This document shows positions 8,446 through 16,471 of a stretch of DNA of 16,781 bases, in pieces. Source of the stretch: Bremia lactucae (lineage: Eukaryota > Oomycota > Peronosporomycetes > Peronosporales > Peronosporaceae). The notes under the pieces are model-generated. The model saw nothing but the letters and a program-made list of their open reading frames with translations. It was not told where the DNA came from and searched no databases. The stretch spans positions 157,145 through 173,925 of the forward strand of contig NC_090611.1 in NCBI RefSeq assembly GCF_004359215.1, in the 5' to 3' direction. How positions within the stretch are numbered: position 1 is the first letter of the stretch; each line of letters begins with the position of its first letter. Made by a program: the position numbers and the translations under genes.

Positions 8446-9129
8446 ATGTCGTACAACGGAGCCGCGATTATTGCCATGGCGGGCAAAGATTGCGTCGGTA
8501 TCGCATGGTACGCTACAATCAACTAATTACATGACAGCACAAGTATATCGAGACGATCTTACCTGTATTAAAATTTGAAACCTAGTGATACAAGACTAGG
8601 CATGCAGGCGCAGACAGTGGCGATGGATTTCCAGAAGGTGTTTCGAGTGACAGACAAGACGTTTCTAGGCTTGGCAGGCCTCGCTACCGACGTACAGTCT
8701 CTATCTCAGCTCCTGAAATTTAAAATTAATATGTACAAGATGAACGAGGAGCGTGATATTAAGCCCAAGACACTAAGCGCGCTACTGTCAAACATGATGT
8801 ACGAGAAGAGATTCGGTCCGTGGTTAGTGGAACCCGTGATCGCCGGACTTACAGAAGACAACAAGCCATTTTTGTCCAGTATGGACTGCCTTGGTTGCGA
8901 GATGATGACTCAAGATTTTGTCGTAGCTGGCACAATGGAGGAGGCGCTGTATGGCATGTGCGAGTCCATGTACAAGCCCGACATGGAAGAGGAGGACCTT
9001 TTCGAGACTCTTTCGCAATGTCTGCTGTCGGCCTGCAATCGCGACGCACTCTCTGGATGGGGAGCCGTTGTGCACATTATCACACCAAAGGGCATTACGT
9101 CCAAGAAGCTGCAGTCACGTCAGGATTAG
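8446..9129 (+). CDS. PSMB3: 20S proteasome subunit beta-3
   Basis: Structural beta subunit of the 20S proteasome core, which degrades ubiquitinated proteins. Exons 8446-8507 and 8586-9129 join to 201 aa (human 205). The 78-nt intron 8508-8585 is GT-AG with CTAAT at 8522-8526 and interrupts the Cys codon of GIACDTRLG. Exon 1 gives MSYNGAAIIAMAGKDCVGIA, the typical start of beta-3, which lacks the N-terminal catalytic Thr of beta-1, -2 and -5. Conserved stretches include GLAGLATDVQSLSQLLKF, YEKRFGPWLVEPVIAGL, DFVVAGT and SGWGAVVHII. All are near-colinear with animal PSMB3. The upstream ATG choice rests on the conserved MSYNG start. Same strand as U2SURP, 165 bp upstream of it. Confidence 0.95.
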
Positions 9130-9294
9130 GCGGTGTGCTCGTAGTTGCTCGTAGTTGGGTAATGGATAAAACATTTCGATAGTAAACCAAAAATAAGAAT
9201 TCATACCGGGACACGGCAGTAAGATAAGAATCATCACATACCGGTTGACGGGATACCAATAACAGTATTGCGTACCGGTACAACAAGATTACTC
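9130..9294 (+). promoter_or_regulatory. U2SURP promoter region with repeated TACCGG motifs
   Basis: Between PSMB3 stop and U2SURP start. It holds a 10-bp tandem duplication (TGCTCGTAGT at 9136-9145 and 9146-9155). TACCGG occurs at 9204-9209, 9239-9244 and 9273-9278, the last inside the palindrome GTACCGGTAC (9272-9281); the first two copies are each preceded by AAGAAT. The recurrence in 80 bp suggests a protein-binding motif, but none is identified. Confidence 0.35.
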
Positions 9295-12200
9295 ATGACA
9301 CCGACAGATGTGAGTCGCGTGGAGGAGGACGGAGCGCCGACTGCGGCCGCTCAGTCGAATCTTCCGTGGGGAATGGAGACGACAGAGATGCAACCAAGCT
9401 CACTGACGAAGCTCACGGACGATAAACTTGCTCGATTTGTGTTGGGCCACCAGCAAAAGACGAAGTTTCAAAAGGTTAAAAATGACGGTGATTTCTTTCT
9501 TTGTGGCTTTGTAAACTGACGGTATGTATACCTTCTAGGATAGAGAAGATCGCGAGGCCAAAAAACGACAAGCCGACGAGGAAGCAGCCAAGATCTACAC
9601 GACGTTTGTGGCATCTTTTGACAACGAGGAGGAAACGAAAGGCAAAACGTTTGTGAGAGGCGGTACAGATGCCACGCCAAACATGCACGAATCATCACGG
9701 CAGAGTGGAGATGTATACAGACTGAGAAGACCGGATCAGGCGGCATCTGGTGCGTTTGCACCGAGTAAAAAGGTGTCGGAGATGGACAAAATGCTGCAGG
9801 AGATCAAGCAGAAAGATGCGGAGCAAAAAGATCAAGTTCAAGTATTGCACCAGCCCAAGAAGCGCCGAGCGATTGATGATTTCTTGGAAGAAATGAAGGA
9901 ACGAGGTCCGGCACCTGTCTCGATGGATACAATTGCCCTGACGAAAGGATCCTTCGATACTGGCGACCCTGAGACGACGAATTTATATGTGGGAAACCTG
10001 GCACCGACGGTAACAGAAGAAGTTTTAAAGGTGCAAATCATCACTTTCCTCTGCACATTATAGGACGAAATATTGAATGAAAAGGTTTGGTTGCAGGCAG
10101 AGTTTGGACGCTACGGCGAGGTCTACTCGATCAAGATCATGTGGCCTCGGTCGGAAGAAGAGCGTGCTCGCAAGCGGAATTGCGGATTCGTGAGCTTCTA
10201 CAAGCGACGCGATGCCGATGACGCTCGCATTAATTTGGATGACAAGCAGGTTTGTTTGAAAATTGACCAGCAAGCCCTATATTTATTCTCAGCAATGTAT
10301 GAATCTCGTAGTTGGAGGGTCAGCCAATGATTGTTGGATGGGGCAAAGCCGTGAAGATTCCGTCGCGTGCAATCTCATCAATGACTTCGAATATGTCTTC
10401 TTTACCGGCAATGCCCACGTCTATTCTGCCTTCTCTCAGAGCTAATCCAGCTGGAAAGGATGCTATTGTGGTCGAGATACCGAATGATAGTGAGGTGCGA
10501 AGGCTTGTGGATCGCCTCGCTGAATACGTCGCAACGGACGGACTTCAATTCGAAAACGCAGTACGCATACACGAAGGACACAACCAGCTTTACCGCTTTC
10601 TTTTGGAGCCTCAGTCTGCTGTGGGGTTATACTACCGATGGCGAGTGTACTCGTTCGCGATGGGGGATGACGCATTTTCATGGCGCGAATCGCCTTTTCA
10701 GATGACACTTGAAGGTCCGATATGGCAACCACCCAAGATGCCGTCACGAGTATCAAGAAGCTACAGACAGGACTCTCCTTTACGATTGTTAAAACGGTCT
10801 GGTCGTCTTGATCGAAGTCCTTCCTCTTCTCCTCGTCCAACACATCGCAGGAATCGGAGCTATCATCGTAGCCGATCAAAGAGCCCTAGTCTTAAAAAGT
10901 CAAGTCGACGAAGCGGAAGTCGACATCGCTCTCGAAGTTGTTCAGTCAGCTCTCGTGACGATTCCAGTTCACGGAGGTCTCGCCGTCGGACTCCAAGTCG
11001 AAGGCGTCGGAGTCGCAGTCGACAGAGCCGTTCGTGGTCGTCAGATGATTCAAGCTCGCGAAAGCGTGGTCGCCACACGCGCTCGCATCCTATTAAATAC
11101 GACCAGAGGCTTGGTGATAATCGTCGTGAAGGAACACGCGCTGATGTTCGGATAGGAGATAGGCAAAGGAATGCAGACGAAGGCGACAAATTACTTACGG
11201 GGCAACAAATTGCACGAGCACGCGACATGGAGAGAGGGCGGGAGCGTAATCGATTGCCAAGGGACGACTATGACAAGTTTAAAACATTATTGAAGGAACT
11301 GACGTTAGAGCGTGAGTCTATTAAAATGACCATGGGTTTTGCTTTGGACAAGTCCGAGGCAGCCGTTGATTTGGTGAACATTGTTTTCGAGTCATTTAAA
11401 GAATCATCTTCGTCTGGCTTGGCGCTTATAAGTCTGCTCTACGTGACGTCGGACATTCTTCACAATAGCTCGGCTGCTGTCAAGAACGCTTCGCTATTCC
11501 GAACGACATTTCAAGAACGCTTACCTGAAATAATGGATATTCTACGCGTCGCTCACAAAAATATTGCTGGTCGTATGTCTGCTAATGCCATGAAAGAAAA
11601 GGTGACAAATGTGCTGACAGCATGGGAAAACTGGAGTCTCTTCCCTCCTGCCGTGCTGGTTGGGCTCCATGCTACGTTCTTGCGAAAATTGGAAGAGAAC
11701 GAATACATTGTTATGCATGATTTAAATTTTACTGGTATTGGAGAATCAGATCTTGAGCGACTACGGAAAACTTGCCGACAAGCTGGAATTGTAGCAACTG
11801 GTGATGCAAAAAGTTTGGTAGCACGCCTACAGTGGCTGAAGGAATTTACGTCGCCTACTGCCCAGATTGCTTCCGGGCCAGTTCTGGCTACGAATTCATC
11901 TCTACCCTATGCAAGCACCAATAAAATTGTTCCTCAAGCCGTATCAGAAACTCATTCAAAAAGAGCAGAAGTAAATGATTTCCAAGAGAAGAGGACTATT
12001 AAAGGAAGCCTTGTTGATGAAGATTTAGATGGAGAACCCGTTGACGAAAAAAATTCTATGGAAGAAAGCAATGCACTGGATGAAGAGCTTGGTGGTGAAG
12101 CGATAGATGGAGACTTGCTGAAAAGGAATGACTCGTTAAAAAATGATTTCAACGGAGAGCTACTCGACGGTGAGGATTTGGATGGTGTTCCGATGGATGA

Positions 12201-12318
12201 GAAGGATTTGGATGGTGTTCCAATGGATGGTGAGAATTTGGATGGTGAGGATTTGGATGGTGTTCCGATGGATGAGGAGGATTTGGACGGAGCTCCGTTG
12301 GACGGGGAGCCGATCTAA
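9295..12318 (+). CDS. U2SURP: U2 snRNP-associated SURP protein (SR140 family)
   Basis: Nuclear splicing protein linked to the U2 snRNP. Exons 9295-9474, 9539-10030, 10097-10249 and 10312-12318 give 943 aa; introns of 64, 66 and 62 nt are all GT-AG and phase 0. The ATG at 9295 is used because the upstream in-frame codon is TTG. Domains in order: KTFVRGG motif in exon 2; RRM at about 206-290 with RNP2 LYVGNL, the family signature KIMWPRSEEER and RNP1 NCGFVSF, closed by MIVGWGKAV; SURP at 330-393 (LYRFLLEP...YYRW); an Arg/Ser-rich region at 435-535; CID at 595-735 (LYVTSDILHNSSA, AWENW); a SAP-like helix-turn-helix at 753-787; and acidic DLDGVPMD repeats at 845-943. The DLDG repeats and RRM-SURP-CID order match animal U2SURP, but the RS region is internal and no cwf21 domain follows. 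Confidence 0.93.
12175..12315 (+). repeat. In-frame tandem repeat coding DLDGVPMDE-type units
   Basis: Units of about 30 nt built on gatttggatggtgttccgat recur four times, with a shorter unit between the second and third. They encode DLDGVPMDEK, DLDGVPMDGEN, LDGE, DLDGVPMDEE and DLDGAPLDGE at the end of U2SURP. The near-identity at DNA level of three units indicates recent expansion by slippage or unequal exchange. Confidence 0.75.
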
Positions 12319-12957
12319 ACTTCTCTAATAGTTACCTAGATAGCTGCTTCACGCTGTCTACTTGTAATGTTAATTTTTCCGATAGTTCAATCAAGTCACT
12401 GATGTCTCTGAGTCAGTAGTATCAGCTGCCACCATATTTGCTGATCTGTCATTTGTCACTAAAACCAGACTGCCGTCTCCAATGTGGCTCGAGATTTACG
12501 AAAAGTAATTGCAGCATTTATTGATAACGTGGTCATACGTTATCAGGTGCTCTCTCTATAAGAAAAGTTAAATAAGATGTACTCAAATTGAAAAAAATAT
12601 CAATTCTAGCGGGATATAGAAACTTCGTGTCATAGACGATGGAGATTGCTGGCATTTTTTAAGTGAGAACTCTTACAAAATTCAACAGCTAAAAAAGAGC
12701 TTATCAGAAGGAAGAAATGTGAAATTTTGAGAAAGCAGATATTACACAAACAGTACATCCATTCAGCTAAATCTTGCTTGGATTAGAACCAAATATTGTT
12801 GATCACCGAACAACGTTTTGCCTCGTTTATCCACACAAAAGACAAGCCTCTTTTCTCAGTACTGTATGACCATTTATGTGGTCAGATGTAGCTTCTCGAC
12901 CTCCCACGTTTTCACCTCATTTCAACTTTCCATAGAAAAAAGAATAATACTGTTACA
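12319..12957. other. Intergenic region between U2SURP and HSF genes
   Basis: No coding potential seen. A perfect 9-bp inverted repeat TGATAACGT / ACGTTATCA with a 6-nt loop is at 12522-12545. The rest is AT-rich, with the HSF core promoter at the right end. Confidence 0.4.
12917..12931 (+). promoter_or_regulatory. Oomycete-type initiator (Inr/FPR) of the HSF gene
   Basis: TCATTTCAACTTTCC fits the oomycete start element, in which TCAYTT is followed by a C/A-plus-TTT flanking block. The predicted start at A12919 would give a 39-nt 5' UTR, a typical length. Based on recall of the consensus; no transcript data. Confidence 0.45.
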
Positions 12958-13779
12958 ATGAGCGACTCCGATGCACGTAGGCCATCAGCATCTGTGGGCT
13001 CTGCGAGCCTTACTAATGCCTTAACGGCGCCTGTGTTCCTGCAGAAGACCTACGACATGATCGAGAGCTCAGCTTCGGCCGTCGCGTGTTGGAGTGACTC
13101 TGGCTCGTCGTTTATCGTTAAGCTTCCCCGCGAGTTCGCCAAGACCATGTTGCCCCGCTACTTCAAGCACAACAACTTTAGCAGCTTTGTGCGCCAACTC
13201 AACTTCTACGGTTTTCGCAAGCACAAGAAAGACGAGATTAAACTCTCTGTCGAAGACGATGAAAGCAAGAACTGGTGGGAATTTTACCACGATAAATTTT
13301 TGCGAGGTCGCCAGGAACTAATGACGCAGATCCGCCGCAAAACATACACAGAGCCGACATCTCCTGACCACGAGGAAGTTGAGACGCTAAAGCATTCGGT
13401 ACAGGGCCTACAATGCCAAGTTTTTGAACTTATGGGCCAGCTTTCAGATCTCACTGGTCTTGTCAAAAGCCTTCTGCAGGGCACGCCGTCGTCAATGTGT
13501 ATGCCTTCTCAACTTGCTCCAAAGCGCGTAAAGCTGAATGACGGTTCTGCACCCATTCGCAGAATGGCCGCGCCTCCGCCTAATATGGTACCGAAATCAT
13601 ATATGCCCCAGCTAAAGCAAAAATCGGCTAATTCTCGACCGGATCTATTGATGGATACAAAGTTCCAGGACTTTCAAATACCAATCATTTTATCGGAGTG
13701 GACTGAGGCCTATGGCATTGAAAACCTGTTTAATGAACCAAGGGCGCTCGATGCCGCTGTTTACGGAGGATATGATTAA
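12958..13779 (+). CDS. HSF: Heat shock factor-type transcription factor
   Basis: Sequence-specific activator that binds nGAAn arrays through a winged-helix domain. Single exon, 273 aa. The DNA-binding domain spans about residues 24-128: APVFLQKTYDMIE, then FIVKLPREFAKTMLPRYFKHNNFSSFVRQLNFYGF, whose SFVRQLNFYGF is the recognition helix signature, and WWEFYHDKFLRGR at the end. A heptad-like segment at 137-175 should be the HR-A/B trimerisation coil. A basic cluster PKRVKL at 188-193 resembles the c-Myc nuclear localisation signal. The C-terminal 80 residues are Pro/Met-rich with an acidic-hydrophobic end, possibly the activation region. It is short for an HSF; oomycetes and diatoms have many such compact members, so it need not be the orthologue of HSF1. 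Confidence 0.93.
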   Translation: MSDSDARRPSASVGSASLTNALTAPVFLQKTYDMIESSASAVACWSDSGSSFIVKLPREFAKTMLPRYFKHNNFSSFVRQLNFYGFRKHKKDEIKLSVEDDESKNWWEFYHDKFLRGRQELMTQIRRKTYTEPTSPDHEEVETLKHSVQGLQCQVFELMGQLSDLTGLVKSLLQGTPSSMCMPSQLAPKRVKLNDGSAPIRRMAAPPPNMVPKSYMPQLKQKSANSRPDLLMDTKFQDFQIPIILSEWTEAYGIENLFNEPRALDAAVYGGYD

Positions 13780-14559
13780 GTACGAGTGACGTTGCCAGAC
13801 GTGAAGAGCATTTTATAGTCGCGATTACAGTGTTACTAGAAGCGTCGGAATATCTACTGGCGACAGGGGAAGCCTTTGAAGGGACTAATTCGGGCACCGA
13901 ATCCTGCATCACCTGTAGGTGATATTACTGAATTTCTGCTAATCCTAGAGTTACGCTGAAACAAAGAAGTAAAAGCATCAGTTGGCAGTATTTGCAGCCA
14001 CCAACCATTTCTAAATGTACTTTGTGCTTCTAAAAAAGATTGGCTGCATTTAATATGTGACTGCACGTTTTCAGTGATGTCACACGAAATATTGCAGCCA
14101 CTTTAAATATAACTGAAGACAGAACTAGAACGGAATAATTTATATATTCAAGTATTATGCTGCACATTTTTATGCGACTTCCTTGGCCATACGTGACTCG
14201 ATTGTATGTTAGTCTACTAAATAATGGCAAATTTCTATTCAAGAATTGTAATCGAATCCAGGACAAATTAAGCTTTCCTTGTATCCAAATATTGCTTCAT
14301 GGATGTAGTAACCCAGAGTCACGTGGGATTTTGTGCATGCAAGCTATAGATGCAGGCGCCGCACCTATGCTCCCCGCTATCTACAGCTATATCATTTATA
14401 TTGGCTACATTTTAGAAAATTAACAGTAACGGTATCAAACTCAGTGGGCTGCGAAACACACAGTCTTTTTGCAGATATAAATCTGAAATTCCCGTTGTCT
14501 TCAAACATTTTCTAGCTAATAATTGATCATTATTTATAATTTATTATCCTCATGGGCAA
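13780..14559. other. Gene-free region downstream of HSF
   Basis: No credible gene in 780 bp. An 88-codon plus-strand stretch at 14157-14423 has no recognisable motif and AT-rich, biased composition, and is not called. The sequence becomes more AT-rich towards 14530 where retrotransposon DNA begins. Confidence 0.4.
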
Positions 14560-14594
14560 TGTAGGCGGGCAACCTCTTCTACCACCGTAAAGGG

Positions 14595-14809
14595 TGAGAT
14601 TACAACAGGTACAGACCCTTGTACCTGAAATGACGCAAACGCGTCGTCCCGAAACTTTAAAGATTGACATCTCAAAGTATAGGGGAGTCGAAGAAGTAGA
14701 TGTGGCTAGGTCGCAATTGAGGTACGCTCGTATTCCTGGTTTAAATAGCAAGTTTGACTCGAGTCAGAGGCATTGGTCACCCAATGAAACGCGTCAACAA
14801 CTTTCGTAG
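14595..14809 (+). pseudogene. Gag fragment of a Ty3/Gypsy element
   Basis: From tgagattacaacaggt to about 14697 this is close to the gag of the adjacent element at 15586-15680 (LRLQQV...MTQTRRPETLKIDISKYRGVEE), then differs. It lacks a 4-nt deletion seen in the neighbouring copy, so it keeps the frame there and shows the ancestral reading. The tail to the stop at 14807-14809 is open but not recognised. It has no start codon context or rest of gag and is a scrap left before the LTR at 14829 inserted 20 bp away. Confidence 0.65.
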
Positions 14810-14828
14810 TACCTCCAGGTAGTATTAT

Positions 14829-15278
14829 TGTAACGGAGTGTATCGTTACATGAAATTAACACTTAAAGGTTGTTAATTAATATATTATCTAAAAGGTAGA
14901 TAATAGTTGGAAGATATTACTTTATATTGTAATATCCTGAATTCTTATCCATAAATAGGTATAGGCCATTATGTCTATTTATTCCGCAGACTTATCAGCT
15001 GTAGAAGTAATCAAAGAGAGTTACAAGATAAGATAGATAAGAATTCATTTACATGTTTAGTATTAGTTTTTAGTTAAGTCAACATTTACAAAGATAGATT
15101 AAGAGACACTTAACTATATTAATACAGTTTTCATTTTACACTCTTAAGCTAACTTGTCTTAAGAGAAGTCTTCCTCTATACGTACAGTGTACGTGATCTA
15201 ACGGAAGGCACCACTCACAACTGAAGCAGTGTGAAGTGGATTGTACTGAAACTGTACAAGTCGTAGTGCCCCGTTACA
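14829..15278 (+). repeat. 5' LTR of family B (450 bp)
   Basis: TG...CA ends, with terminal inverted repeats TGTAACG / CGTTACA. A second CGTTACA at 14844-14850 makes a hairpin with the LTR start, and the same arrangement is kept in the diverged copy at 605-756. The body is AT-rich. The 3' boundary is set by the primer-binding site 2 nt on. Confidence 0.8.
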
Positions 15279-15280
15279 TC

Positions 15281-15291
15281 TGGTAGCACTT
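15281..15291 (+). other. Primer-binding site of family B element
   Basis: TGGTAGCACTT, 2 nt after the LTR end, identical to the family A site at 69-79 on the other strand. See that entry for the inferred initiator-type tRNA primer. Confidence 0.65.
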
Positions 15292-15328
15292 TGTAGTCCG
15301 TCCAAGGACCACTTTTCCCACATTTAAC

Positions 15329-16449
15329 ATGGATATGCTAGATGGTAGTGGGAATACGCATCACGTTTCCCCTGAAAGCTGCTCCTTTCTAAGTGACATA
15401 GAGAGGAGTGCGGTTGAACGAATTAAATCGACCGTAGGAAACGATGCAATCCTGGCATTACTGTCCAACTTAGACAGAGATGCCCTCCACTCAATCGTCG
15501 CCAAGTTCATACAACATGAACTTGACGAGATGAAGGAAAAAGTAGCCTTGCTGAATCAGCAAGGCTCTCAACAGGCGGAACTGTTGAGATTACAACAGGT
15601 ATTCCTGTACCTGGGATGACGCAAACGCGTCGTCCTGAAACTCTAAAGATTGACATCTCAAAATAAAGAAGAGTCGAAGAAGACTCGTTCTTAAGATGAT
15701 TTGTCGAGTTGGACGATGCCATAAGCGCACGTCGTATCGTCGACGAGCAAATGTAAGTCGCATTGGCTCAATCAAATCTGACAGGTCGTGCCAAAACTTA
15801 GTGCATTGGGCCTCAAGTTGCGCGACCCATACGTCTTTAGGTCGCTAGAGGCTTTAAAACCCGACTCAAACAGACGTTTGAACCACCAAGGGCTGAGTTC
15901 AGAGCTCGTTCAGAGCTTCTGAAACTCAAGCAAGGCAAGCGTGATGAGCACGCATATGCCCAGCACATACGACTCTTAGCGAGTTGCATTACCAATAACC
16001 CAGTCCATGAACACATGTTGATTACGGTGTTCATGCAAGGTCTTACCGATGGTCCCGTAAAGACCCACCTGTTCCGCTTGAAACTGGATACGCTTGAAGA
16101 AGCAATATCCGTAGCGGAACAGGAGGACTTTAGCTTGAGATAGGCTCAAGCAAGTTCGTCATCATATAGTCCACCAAGACGACACGTATTAGGAGGTCCA
16201 CAACCCATGGACCTTTCCTACGTCGAAAGCGAGAGACCTCGCTTTCCGAACAATAAGCGATCGCAGAAGTGCCATCGCTGCCAAAAATTGGGACATTACG
16301 CTCATGAGTGTAGTGCCCCACGTCCAGCACCAAAAGGTACTGAACGTAATTTTGGACCGTATGCCAAAAAGGGCAACGGTCGCGGATCCGACGTTGTTGC
16401 GAAATCGCAACAGCGAGGCGGACCGCCAAAAAATGGACGGGGTCAGTAG
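15329..16449 (+). pseudogene. gag: Gag polyprotein, decayed
   Basis: Structural capsid protein of the retrotransposon. ATG at 15329 opens 96 codons (MDMLDGSGNTHHVSP...). A 4-nt deletion near 15603-15617, seen by comparison with the scrap at 14595, shifts the frame. Further disruptions are in-frame stops at 15664, 15697, 15754, 15799 and 16141, and apparent 1-nt indels near 15801 and 15855. Gag-like capsid sequence is legible throughout (FEPPRAEFRARSELLKLKQG, HMLITVFMQGLTDGPVKTHL, TLEEAISVAEQEDFSLR). The nucleocapsid part from 16207 is open and carries one zinc knuckle C-x2-C-x4-H-x4-C (CHRCQKLGHYAHEC, about 16270-16311), then a basic tail ending at TAG 16447-16449. The product cannot be made as one piece from this copy. 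Confidence 0.85.
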
Positions 16450-16471
16450 GGGCGCAACGCCCTACTGATCC
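16428..16471 (+). promoter_or_regulatory. Candidate programmed -1 ribosomal frameshift site (gag-pol)
   Basis: Slippery heptamer A AAA AAT at 16428-16434, in the gag phase (cca aaa aat), followed by a 5-nt spacer and a stem-loop at 16440-16471. The stem pairs 16440-16448 with 16463-16471 (eight Watson-Crick pairs plus one G-T), then after a bulged G 16450-16454 with 16458-16462, with a 3-nt CAA loop. The gag stop codon TAG 16447-16449 is inside the stem. After a -1 slip the reading frame enters pol with no stop to the window end. All the parts of a -1 signal are present in the right order. Confidence 0.7.

Noticed and set aside
8575..8585. Start of PSMB3 inside the intron
   Set aside because: The codon at 8575 is TTG and the sequence up to 8585 is the 3' end of an intron; the conserved N-terminus is encoded by exon 1 at 8446-8507.
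9268..9294. Extended start of U2SURP at 9268
   Set aside because: The codon at 9268 is TTG; the first in-frame ATG is at 9295.
10463..10879. 138-codon minus-strand ORF
   Set aside because: Antisense to the SURP and RS region of U2SURP; the composition mirrors the real frame.
14157..14423. 88-codon plus-strand ORF after HSF
   Set aside because: No motif, AT-rich composition and no support from neighbours; a chance open frame is more likely.
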